Source: Homalodisca vitripennis (lineage: Eukaryota; Arthropoda; Insecta; Hemiptera; Cicadellidae). Taken from it: DNA of 64,000 nt. Made by a program: the position numbers and the translations under genes. The notes beneath the pieces were generated by a model. That model saw only the letters and a program-made list of their open reading frames with translations. It was not told where the DNA came from and made no database searches. The stretch spans positions 3,556,501 to 3,620,500 of the forward strand of contig NC_060207.1 of assembly GCF_021130785.1 (NCBI RefSeq). The letters run 5' to 3'. Shown in pieces: positions 52,621 to 63,252 of the stretch (position 1 is its first letter; each line of letters begins with the position of its first letter).

Positions 52621-55600
52621 GTTAGATTAAGTTTAAGTCTCTAAAGGTCACATACGCTGACCTCACAAGCCACCCGACTCGCTTTCCTTATTTATACAGT
52701 CGTTATTAAGTCTTATAAACTAGCTTTTCGCTTGTGTCCTCACATTGTAGATTAAGTTTAAGTCTCTAAAGGTCACATACGCTGACCTCACAAGCCACCC
52801 GACTCGCTTTCCTTATTTATACAGTCGTATTAAGTCTTATAAACTAGCTTCTCGCTTGTGTCCTCACATTGTAGGTTTAGTTTAAGTCTCTAAAGGTTCA
52901 CATACGCTGACCTCACAAGGCACACCCGACTCGCTTTCCTTATTTATACAGTCGTATTAAGTCTTATAAACTAGCTTCTCGCTTGTGTCCTCACTTTGTA
53001 GGTTAAGTTTTAAGTCTCTAAAGGTCACATACGCTGACCTCACAAGCCACACCCGACTCGCTTTCCTTATTTATACAGTCGTATTATCTTATAAACACTA
53101 GTCTTATAAACTAGCTTCTCGCTTGTGTGTTCCTCACATTGTAGATTAAGTTTAAGTCTCTAAAGGTCACATTACGCTGACCTCACAAGCCCACCCGACT
53201 CGCTTTCCTTATTTATACAGTCGTATTAAGTCTTAATAAACTAGCTTCTCGCTTGTGTCCTCACATTGTAGGTTAAGTTTAAGTCTCTAAAGGTCACATA
53301 CGCTGACCTCACAAGCCACCCGACTCGCTTTCCTTATTTATACAGTCGTATTAAGTCTTATAAACTAGCTTCTCGCTTGTGTCCTCACATTGTAGGTTAA
53401 TTTTAAGTCTCTAAAGGTCACATACGCTGACCTCACAAGCCACCCGACTCGCTTTCCTTATTTATACAGTCGTATTAAGTCTTATAAACTAGCTTCTCGC
53501 TTGTGTCCTCACATTGTAGATTAAGTTTAAGTCTCTAAAGGTCACATACGCTGACCTCACAAGCCACCCGACTCGCTTTCCTTATTTATACAGTCGTATT
53601 CAGTCTTATAAACTAGCTTCTCGCCTGTGTCCTCACATTGTAGATTAAGTTTAAGTCTCTAAAGGTCACATACGCTGACCTCACAAGCCACCCGACTCGC
53701 TTTCCTTATTTATACAGTCTTATTAAGTCTTATAAACTAGCTTCTCGCTTGTGTCCTCACATTGTAGATTAAGTTTAAGTCTCTAAAGGTCACATACGCT
53801 GACCTCACAAGCCACCCGACTCGCTTTCCTTATTTATACAGTCGTATTAAGTCTTATAATAAACTAGCTTCTCGCTTGTGTGTCCTCACATTGTAGATTA
53901 AGTTTAAGTCTCTAAAAGGTCACATACGCTGACCTCCACAAGCCACCCGACTCGCTTTCCTTATTTATACAGTCATATTAAGTCTTATAAACTAGCTTCT
54001 CGCTGTTGTGTCCTCACATTGTAGGTTAAGTTTAAGTTCTCTAAAGGTCACATACGGCTGACCTCACAAGCCACCCGACTCGCTTTCCTTATTTATACAG
54101 TCGTATTATTAAGTCTTATAAACTAGCTTTCTCGCTTGTGTCCTCACATTGTAGGTTAATTTTAAGTCTCTAAAAGGTCACATACGCTGACCTCACAAGC
54201 CACCCGACTCGCTTTCCTTATTTATACAGTCGTATTTAAGTGTCTTATAAACTAGCTTTCTCGCTTTGTGTGTCCTCACATTGTAGATTAAGTTTAAAGT
54301 CTCTAATGGTCACATACGCTGACCTCACAAGCACCCGACTCGCTTTCCTTATTTATACAGTCGTATTCAGTCTTATAAACTAGCTTCTCGCCTGTGTCCT
54401 CACATTGTAGATTAAGTTTAAGTCTCTAAAGGTCACATACGCTGACCTCACAAGCCACCCGACTCGCTTTCCTTATTTATACAGTCTTATTAAGTCTTAT
54501 AAACTAGCTTCTCGCTTGTGTCCTCACATTGTAGATTAAGTTTAAGTCTCTAAAGGTCACATACGCTGACCTCACAAGCCACCCGACTCGCTTTCCTTAT
54601 TTATACAGTCGTATTAAGTCTTATAAACTAGCTTCTCGCTTGTGTCGTCACATTGTAGATTAAGTTTAAGTCTCTAAAGGTCACATACGCTGACCTCACA
54701 AGCCACCCGACTCGCTTTCCTTATTTATACAGTCGTATTAAGTCTTATAAACTAGCTTCTCGCTTGTGTCCTCTACATTGTAGATTAAGTTTAAGTCTCC
54801 TAAAGGTCACATACGCTGACCTCACAAGCCACCCGACTCGCTTTCCTTATTTATACATTCGTATTAAGTCTTATAAACTAGCTTCTCGCTTGTGTCCTCA
54901 CATTGTAGATTAAGTTTTAAGTCTCTAAAGGTCACATAACGCTGACCTCACAAGGCCACCCGACTCGCTTTCCTTATTTATACAGTCGTATTAAGTCTTA
55001 TAAACTAGCTTCTCGCTTGTGTCCTCACATTGTAGATTAAGTTTAAGTCTCTAAAGGTCACATACGCTGACCTCCACAAGCCACCCCGACTCGCTTTCCT
55101 TATTTAATACAGTCGTATTTAAGTCTTATAAACTAGCTTCTCGCTTGTGTCCTCACATTGTAGGTTAAGTTTAAGTCTCTTAAAGGTCACATACGCTGAC
55201 CTCACAAGCCCACCCGACTCGCTTTCCTTATTTATACAGTCGTATTAAGTCTTATAAAACTAGCTTCTCGCTTGTTGTCCTCACATTGTAGGTTAAGTTT
55301 AAGTCTCTCTAAAGGTCACATACGCTGACCTCACAAGCCACCCGACTCGCTTTCCTTATTTATACAGTCGTATAAGTCTTTATAAACTAGCTTCTCGCTT
55401 GTGTCCTCACATTGTAGATTAAGTTTAAGTCTCTAAAGGTCACATACGCTGACCTCACAAGCCCACCCGACTCGCTTTCCTTATTTATACAGTCGTATTA
55501 AGTCTTATAAACTAGCTTCTCGTTCTCGCTTGTGTCCTCACTTTGTAGGTTAAGTTTAAGTCTCTAAAAGGTCACATACGCTGACCTCACAAGCCACCCG

Positions 55601-57231
55601 ACTCGCTTTTCCTTATTTATACAGTTCGTATTAAGTCTTATAAACTAGCTTCTCGCTTGTGTCCTTCACATTGTAGATTAAGTTTAAGTCTCTAAAGGTC
55701 ACATACGCTGACCTCACAAGCCAACCCGACTCGCTTTCCTTATTTATACAGTCGTATTAAGTCTTATAAACTAGCTTCTCGCTTGTGTCCTCACATTGTA
55801 GATTAAGTTTAAGTCTCTAAAGGTCACATACGCTGACCTCACAAGCCACCCTCCCTTATTAAGACTCGCTTGTTGTCCTCCTTTTTCCTTATTTATACAG
55901 TCTTATTAAGTCTTATAAACTAGCTTCTCGCTTGTGTCCTCACATTGTAGATTAAGTTTAAGTCTCTAAAGGTCACATACGCTGACCTCACAAGCCACCC
56001 GACTCGCTTTTCCTTATTTATACAGTCGTATTAAGTCTTATAAACTAGCTTCTCGCTTGTGTCCTCACATTGTAGATTAAGTTTAAGTCTCTAAAGTCAC
56101 ATTACGCTGAGCCTCAACAAGCCACCCGACTCGCTTTCCTTATTTATACAGTGTTACTTAAGTCTTATAAACTAGCTTCTCGCTTGTGTCCTCACATTGT
56201 AGATTAAGTTTAAGTTCTCTAAAGGTCACATACGCTGACCTCACAAGCCACCCGACTCGCTTTCCTTATTTATACAGTCGTATTAAGTCTTATAAACTAG
56301 CCTTCTCGCTTGTTGTCCTCACATTGTAGATTAAGTTTAAGTCTCTAAAGGTCACATACGCTGACCTCACAAGCCACCCGACTCGCTTTCCTTATTTATC
56401 CTGAGTATTAATTATAAACTAGATCTTCTCGCTTGTGTCCTCACATTGTAGATTAAGTTTAGTCTTAAGGTCACATACGCTGACTCACAAGATCGTTCCT
56501 TAATTTAGTCGTTATTAACATATGTGATCCATTGGTTTAAGTCTCTATATGTTATCTGTATATAGTGTCCTCACTTGTAGTCCTACACAATTGTAGATTA
56601 AGTTTAAGTCTCTAAAGGTCACATACGCTGACCTCACAAGCCACCCCGACTCGCTTTCCTTATTTATACAGTCGTATTAAGTCTTATAAACTAGCTTCTC
56701 GCTTGTGTCCTCACATTGTAGATTAAGTTTAAGTCTCTAAAGGTCACATACGCTGACCTCACAAGCCACCCGACTCGCTTTCCTTATTTATACAAGATTG
56801 TATTAAGTCTTATATAACTAGCTTCTCGCTTGTGTCCTCACATTGTAGATTAAGTTTAAGTCTCTAAAGGTCACATACGCTGACCTCACAAGCCACCCGA
56901 CTCGCTTTCCTTATTTATACATTCGTATTAAGTCTTATATAAACTAGCTTCTCGCTTGTGTCCTCACATTGTAGATTAAGTTTAAGTCTCTAAAAGGTCA
57001 CATACGCTGACCTCACAAGCCACCCGACTCGCTTTCCTTCCTTATTTATACATTCGTATTAAGTCTTATAAACTAGCTTTCTCGCTTGTGTCCTCACATT
57101 GTAGATTAAGTTTAAGTCTCTAAAGGTCACATACGCTGACCTCACAAGCCACCCGACTCGCTTTCCTTATTTATACAGTCGTATTAAGTCTTATAAAACT
57201 AGCTTCTCGCTTGTGTCCTCACATTGTAGAT
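52621..57231. repeat. 124-bp tandem array, about 37 copies, indel-rich
   Basis: The word gattaagtttaagtctctaa and its variant ggttaag recur about every 124 bases from 52625. Substitutions are few, but single-base insertions are frequent throughout (aaaaggtc, agcccaccc, gctttcc with an extra T). Two patches, about 55850-55885 and 56395-56600, are badly degraded. The unit carries tgacctcacaagccacccg and ctcgctttccttatttatac. No frame survives. Confidence 0.97.
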
Positions 57232-57964
57232 ATGAAGCAAATGTTGAAGTTACGTTATCGCATGTCCCGTAGTTTATATTCCTTCAAATTCAGTAACTGT
57301 AAGTAAGTTGTCCAACAATGTCAAAGCAAGAATGTGTGTACCTTATTCACACATTCAAAGTTTTGTTCATTTTAATCACTTGTATATCAATTAACGAACC
57401 AAGGAACACAATACGGAAAAGATATACTGAAAAGACAATTATACAAAAATGTCACGAATTAACCGTGGTTTTTATTGTGAACTTACTAAATACGGTATAT
57501 CTACTCCACGCCCAGAAAATTGCTCAAACATATTGTCAAACAAAATGGAAGACAACTCGTTACATGACAATTAACTATTATATCGAATAAGCTGTTATTC
57601 ATTCGGTTAGTTAAAATGGCTGCCAGAAGAATACAAGCGTGTTTATAGTGTTATTTGTTCGATACGTCTCAAATTATTAACATGGCAATTTTGGAGTCCC
57701 ACAGGGGAGAGCACTATATTTGAATGTACCTTATGTTCGCAAAAGAGAGACCTAGAGTGTAACAGCTTTTTATTAATGCAAAATATGTAAATAAAATAAT
57801 TGTCTTTATACAACTAAGATTTGAAAACTACTAATAACTACTAACAAATTACAAAATTTATAAAACATATACAATTATGAAATGAATATTTCAGTTGAAC
57901 TGTATTTATTATACATGCTTAAACACCAAACATTAATTTCCTGTGAAAGTACCAGTTTTTGCTG

Positions 57965-58050
57965 TACCTTATTGTAAATCTGCTGAAACGCGGGTTTTAA
58001 TCTGATGGGCACTGCAGCTTCTCTCTGAGCCAACACTGATAAAATATAGC
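57965..58050 (-). repeat. dispersed-repeat relic, partner of 51190-51305
   Basis: Minus-strand reading gives VLAQREAAVPIRLKPAF, which parallels the trace at 51206-51250 on the plus strand. DNA agreement is by eye roughly three bases in four over about 55 bases. Confidence 0.5.
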
Positions 58051-59049
58051 CAAGAAGCAAAATAAAAATGAGAAATATGTTTTTCTAGGAGATCTAACAA
58101 CTGCTATTTCATATTTATGTAATACACATGTAAAAAGTATTCATTGTATCCCTCAATTGCACTACAATTTGAATGACTTCGTGCGCGGTAGAGAGCTGAA
58201 GTTTGAAATGTACCTAAAAAGGTTTTACTTAAAAACTCAACTGTACCTCTTACCTAAATTAAAACCTCCACAATAATCCTATCGCATACGCATTTTTTAT
58301 ATACTAAAAATTATGAGTCAGACTGTAAAATGTTTTAAAATTAATTTAGTTATTTAACTAAGAACACGACAAGATCCATAAGAATACGTCCTACTTCTTT
58401 ACTTTAAATAACTGTCAGCCAGACATTATTCGTCTTAAACTGTGATATTGAATGACATAACTCTTAAGGTAGGTATGAATATAAAAATGATTATGTTTTT
58501 CTCATTTCTAGATTTCAAAACATTTTACAGGGACTGTCTTGTCTTATGCACAATAATCAGTCCAATTTATTGAGCAATGAACCATAACGTCAGTAAACTA
58601 TTCAACGTAATCAACATTTCTTGACATGAAAATCAATAGGATTAATACTGTGTTAAGTATTAATTATTAATTATAACTATGTTAAAAATTGTCATATAGG
58701 TTTGAATTTAAAGATAGTGAATCCACAGTTTTAAAATGATCTTAAATTCCACATATTACTTAGTTCTAAAGATATTCTGTAGAAAGTTAGGCTTCCCTGA
58801 CTTTGTTATGCATAGTTTTTTTACCATATATTGAATATGTGATATAAAATATTATGAAAAAATTTAAATTCTTCAGCTTTATTTTCTCTCAATGTATCTT
58901 GGAAAAGAAAGTTCGACAGTCGGACAGTCAGAAGCACTAGAAGAATAAAGAATAATTTTGTACAAATCTGTCTAGGACAGTAAATACGAGACATTTGAAA
59001 TATAATTAATCCCAAACTATAGCTCAGTCAATTCTCGAGGAAACTTACG

Positions 59050-59560
59050 GAAAAAGATAAAGAAATGTTTCCAAGTGCCCTTGTGTCCAGTGCAGTGCCA
59101 TGCGTCAGTTACTCCACAGTTATCGATCTCAATCTTGCCTGTGTACATAGGAAGCGCCGCGCCGTACACAATATAAGTTATATTCTCGATTCAATTTAAA
59201 GATTTCTTATGGAAGACAAACACTTGAACAGACAGGCAGTCAGACAAGCAGATCAAAGAAGGATTTTGCTAACTCACATTAATAACCTAATAAAGAAAAT
59301 ACGCAAAATTTCAAACCTATAAATAAATTAGGTGTTGAGATATTCTTTAAGATTTATCCAGAACCAAATTGGTATAAGGATAGGTTCCATCTATTCCTAT
59401 TCGAAGGGGACATCAACTGTAATCGAAGTCAATGTTGCCTGTAGAGAAATACATTTTTACAAATAAATTTGAAGTTTAGCTCAAAATCATTTGCTGAAAA
59501 ACTGACAGACAGACAGAAGATAAACGATCCCAGCCCCCTGACAGATAGGCATCGCTAAAG
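59050..59560. repeat. two related dispersed-repeat relics with gacagac tails
   Basis: The first copy (about 59090-59255) holds ttatcgatctcaatcttgcc and a cagacaggcagtcagacaag tail. The second (about 59395-59520) holds gtaatcgaagtcaatgttgcc and a ctgacagacagacagaag tail. The order of words agrees, with diverged sequence between. The class is unknown. Confidence 0.5.
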
Positions 59561-60286
59561 TTCAAACCGATTGTTTGGGCTAACATACCTTTCCCGAAAT
59601 GTTGTGTGGTATGTAAATAAATCTATGTGCTCATAAAATATATACAATAATTATTTTATAAACATTATCTCAATAAAATTGCTACTTCAGATTCCTATGA
59701 TAAATGATAATGATAAATGTAGATTTTTTTGGAGTGCGTGGCAAGAAATATATACTGAATCTATTGTTGAAAATCATGTTATTTAAAGCAATAAAAACCT
59801 ATATATCTTAATGACTAAATATTATAGGTTTTTCCTTTTGTTTTATTCGATTTGTAATGATGCTACATGTATGATAAACAATTCCAAATAAATATTGAAC
59901 ATGGTTGGACGGGGACTCGATTGGACAATTGAAATAACATTTTAAACTTGAATAACAACAGTATTCTTTGTTGCTATCTTCTCATGTTTGCTCAGCTGGT
60001 GTAAACACAAACTGTCTCTGTTTATTCAAATATTTCTTAAATAATTACAACATACTACTGAAGCTGCATATTAATTTGTAAAACATATTTGTTTCATTTT
60101 GTAACATGTACTATATTGCTGTTGTTTCTTATTTTTTATTGAGAGACTCTCCAATAATATATTATTTAATATATGTTATATATTTAACAATTCATTTTTG
60201 GTGTTTCAAGCACAATTTATTGTACTTTTTATATTTTATACAAGTATAAACCTAGTAAAACTTAAAATAATTTCTCGATTGTTTAC

Positions 60287-60443
60287 AACCCTTTGCGTAT
60301 ATATCGGTACCCGCAGACATCCTCTTGTGATAAGGTGATGAGCCACTGCCCTTATTATACAACCCGTATTTCCCAATCCCTGGAGGCAGTTCCAGATTCC
60401 CCGCAGCTTCCTGCTCCGGGATCACGTTTTGGACCGTCGCCAT
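60287..60443 (-). CDS. candidate first coding exon, unknown protein
   Basis: Minus-strand DNA here is close to half G+C while both flanks are strongly AT-rich. Starting at the ATG at 60443, it reads MATVQNVIPEQEAAG, then NLELPPGIGKYGLYNKG, then SGSSPYHKRMSAG. The composition (Gly, Pro, Glu, few rare residues) looks like real protein, unlike neighbouring frames. The ATG sits in gaatATGGCG, with in-frame upstream Met codons that I treat as untranslated. Two possible donors are seen: gtaccg after 60311 and gtaaac after 60287; neither is ideal. No continuing exon was found on the minus strand below 60287. I do not recognise the family. A piece of an unknown mobile element is the main alternative. 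Confidence 0.35.
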
Positions 60444-60664
60444 ATTCAACAAGACCGATCTTTCATAAACAACCAACCACCTCATGATAATCTTTCCCTG
60501 AACAGAGGTTCTAGAATTAATCTTAACAAAATTCACTAATCATGATTGAGACGGACAAACTAAAACATGATTGTACGATTGTACCTAATATATATAGAAC
60601 ATGACAGTATGTGCTAGATTATTACCTAATTAAAATTATCTACTTGCAACGTCTATTACAACAG

Positions 60665-60800
60665 TATTATAATCTGTTTGTCTATTTGTCCGTAAGACAT
60701 CTCAAGAAAGAAATAAACTATACGTTTTGAAATCTTTACATATTGCCGCTACAAAGCCTGCTGTTACACGATACGTGGTGTGGCGTACGCATACCTTAGT
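60665..60800. repeat. dispersed-repeat relic
   Basis: Its first half pairs with 48545-48620 (tctgtttgtctatttgtccg, aagacat, then tttgaaat). Its second half pairs with 47138-47180 (aagcctg, then cgtggtgtggcgtac). This suggests that the two partners are different parts of one longer element. Confidence 0.5.
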
Positions 60801-61340
60801 ATTTAGATAATTGGTAATTATTTGTAGATATTTTTGGATTTATTGTATAATAGATATTTTATAAGGAGTGGCTTATGTAATCAAACACAGGTTATCTAAA
60901 ATTAAACTAAACGTTTATTAAACTTTTTACAAATTATATTTTTGCTCCATTAGATTATTTGGATTTTTATACAGTCACAGATAATTTATAAACTTAAATA
61001 ATTTGGTAATAGAAAACACGTGTTTTAAAGAGATTTTTAAATAGAACTCTAGTGGAACGAGTATTGGACGATCCTGAAGTAAAGGTGTAATTTTCCTGTC
61101 AGTGATCGGTTTTGTGTCAAAAGGTGATTTAAAACGAGCCAAAGGAGAATTTATTGGTAAATATATCTGGTTACAATGATACGAGAGTCGTCAACTCAGA
61201 TATCACGCCATGATGGCCACCAGACACGTGGCAGGTCCGGGGTATGCGCAGTAGTCGATCGCGCATCTTCCCCGCTACAACATTTGTCACTGTTGAGGTC
61301 AAGAAGTCCGCTTTGTGCCGAGCTGCAGTCACATAATAGT

Positions 61341-61545
61341 GGCCACTTCTATTGATCCCCCGCCAAATGTAAATTGAGGAGTTTTATTCGTTTCCTGCTA
61401 AAAGAAAGGAATATTGCAGCAGAAATCCATTGTTCTACTGTCATGTTTACGGTGAAAAACATTATGAGTTATGGTGTTGTGCGTCACGTCAAAGGTTTTA
61501 AATATGGCCGAATGTCCAATTCAAGGATTCAAGAAATGTCAAAGC
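61341..61545 (+). pseudogene. relic of mariner-type transposase N-terminal helix-turn-helix
   Basis: In one plus-strand frame the sequence reads PPAKCKLRSFIRFLLKE, then AAEIHCS, then NIMSYGVVRHVKGFKYGR. This matches the pattern of the DNA-binding helix-turn-helix at the start of mariner-like and related insect transposases (AKC..RS.IRFL, then AAEIH, then a Ser-Tyr/Asp-x-x-Val-x-x-W-x-x-x-F-x-x-GR segment). The expected Trp of the second helix is replaced, and after FKYGR the similarity stops. The frame continues to 61715 with unrelated sequence. The codon at 61374 is TTG (Leu), not a start, and the frame is open back to a stop at 61353. No catalytic DDE/D part and no terminal repeats are visible, so this is a truncated fossil. 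Confidence 0.6.
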
Positions 61546-61715
61546 TGAAGCCATCTTGCTATCTTGCTATCTTCAATAGTTACACTACACAACTTGTTGA
61601 TAACGTACTAGAAAAAGCATTGAAAATACTAGAAAAGATAAAACAACATTACGGCCACTTCAAGACACAGAACAAGAATTCATTTGCACAACATACAACA
61701 CTTCTTCGAATCTAA

Positions 61716-62699
61716 CACAATATAACATGAAATCTAAAAGAATTAACAAAACCAGTGGACTTACATGCTTCGTAAACACTACACATAAACATGAATAAAA
61801 AACTCATATACAGTAAAGAATGACCTATTAAAAATTCCAATCCCCTTTCTTCCCACGTCATTAAAAAACTAAACCGTAGTCATATCTAATTTTCCGGATT
61901 ATATATTTCCAAAATGTTCGTATTTGCCTATTTACAACCGTACGGAATGTTGTATTAACTGTAATAAATAAAAATAATATAAATATTTATTTGTGGAATC
62001 ACCTGACGATGACCTTTGGTTACGAACTATGACCCAATCACCATGTAACACTGAAATCATCAATTTCAGTAAACGCTCCACTGTTTTTTCTCTCTGTCCT
62101 TGTTTTGTGTTACTGTTTTGTATCCTTAATTTTTGCATCTTATTGTCATATCCGAGCCTTTACAAGACTCAAAATATAAATACTTTAACGGTGAACACGT
62201 TGAATGGTAGAAGGCCAAGATGAGTTTTAATATGTTTGTAAACATCCTGTACATAAAATGTAATGCCATGATATAATGTAATGCAGTTGAAACATAAATG
62301 AATGTTAATAACGTGATGGCTCTATGTCAATAAGGACACGGTATATTGACGTTCTGGAACGTTCTATTTATAAGTATCCTTTCACAAGAGATTCAGCTTT
62401 CAGATGGAATATTATTTACATGTTCTAATATTCTCTCTTGATATTCTATAAATAGAAGCAACACAATAAGATACGGAGTATTATTTCTAACAATGAGAAT
62501 GGCATTTCTAGAAATTTATTTTTATTAAATGTTAAAAAATTCTTGAAAACCTTGTTTTAGAAATAGTTACATTAACTTTAATTACGTGGATATTTCGTTT
62601 TTTATACAACATATATGCGATATAGCACAATTATTCTGTAATCACTAAAATGTTTTAATATATTTTTATTTTGTCGATGGTTGTATATTTTTTTTATAT
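61716..62699. other. AT-rich non-coding sequence
   Basis: Nothing is recognised. Overlapping frames on both strands at 61932-62223 are likely chance. Confidence 0.5.
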
Positions 62700-62912
62700 A
62701 AAGAGGAGGCCGATCCCTTCTGCGCGTCCTTATTGGCGACTGACCTGAGTGAAGATCTTTTCATATATAGAATAAGAAAGAGAATGGATGCATCGATACA
62801 GTATATCGTCTATTATACTGATATAAAGTTTTAGAATCAAAGACAAGATTTGAATCTGCGTTATCTCTAACTCAGAGTCTGATGTCTTAGACCGAGTGGA
62901 AATTGGCTCTCC
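62700..62912 (-). repeat. SINE-like relic with tRNA-like head
   Basis: The minus strand from 62912 to 62840 shows an A-box-like part (ccactcggtctaag), a Leu/Ser-like middle (catcagactctgagttag) and a degenerate B-box (cagattcaaatctt). It parallels 4300-4219: both read agacaagattt on the plus strand followed by the same tRNA-like order. Body sequence extends toward 62700 (gaggaggccgatccc), loosely similar to 4120-4170. The boundary is approximate. Confidence 0.5.
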
Positions 62913-63252
62913 TAAAACAAAAACAAACTTATAGACTATTCTATAAACCCGTCAAACATCCTTTTTAACTTCGAGTACGAAAAAGTAAAAATTTCAGGAA
63001 ATGCTGTTTTTATTTTAAAATATTTATTTATTCATAATTGGCTTTAAAATCTGTTCAAAACTTTGGTTTCTTCCCTTTTCATTAATATCATATCAGCTGT
63101 TACAAAATCCCACTGACATTCCACAAGTTTTCTGTAATATTTGAATTTTGCAAAGAGATAGATTAACATGTTGTGATGTGTCTATGAAGTATTGAGTTTA
63201 TCTCCTACACTGGCTGAGAATGTACTCGAAGAGAGAGCAAGCTCTCGATCTT
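62913..63252. other. AT-rich non-coding spacer
   Basis: No feature is recognised before the 50-bp array. Confidence 0.5.

Larger units (their letters stand above)
57232..60286. other. AT-rich sequence with dispersed-repeat relics
   Basis: No gene is recognised. 59050-59260 and 59370-59560 both contain words such as gttatcgatctcaatcttgcctgtgtac or gtaatcgaagtcaatgttgcctgt and end in gacagac-type tracts, suggesting two old copies of one repeat family. Frames at 57318-57590 and 57875-58060 are not supported. Confidence 0.5.

Noticed and set aside
52621..57231. Telomere-type TTAGG repeats, suggested by gtaggttaag words
   Set aside because: The words occur once per 124-bp unit and never as short TTAGG tandems.
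62840..62910. Functional tRNA gene on the minus strand
   Set aside because: The B-box is degenerate and the acceptor stem cannot be paired by eye. A SINE relic fits better.
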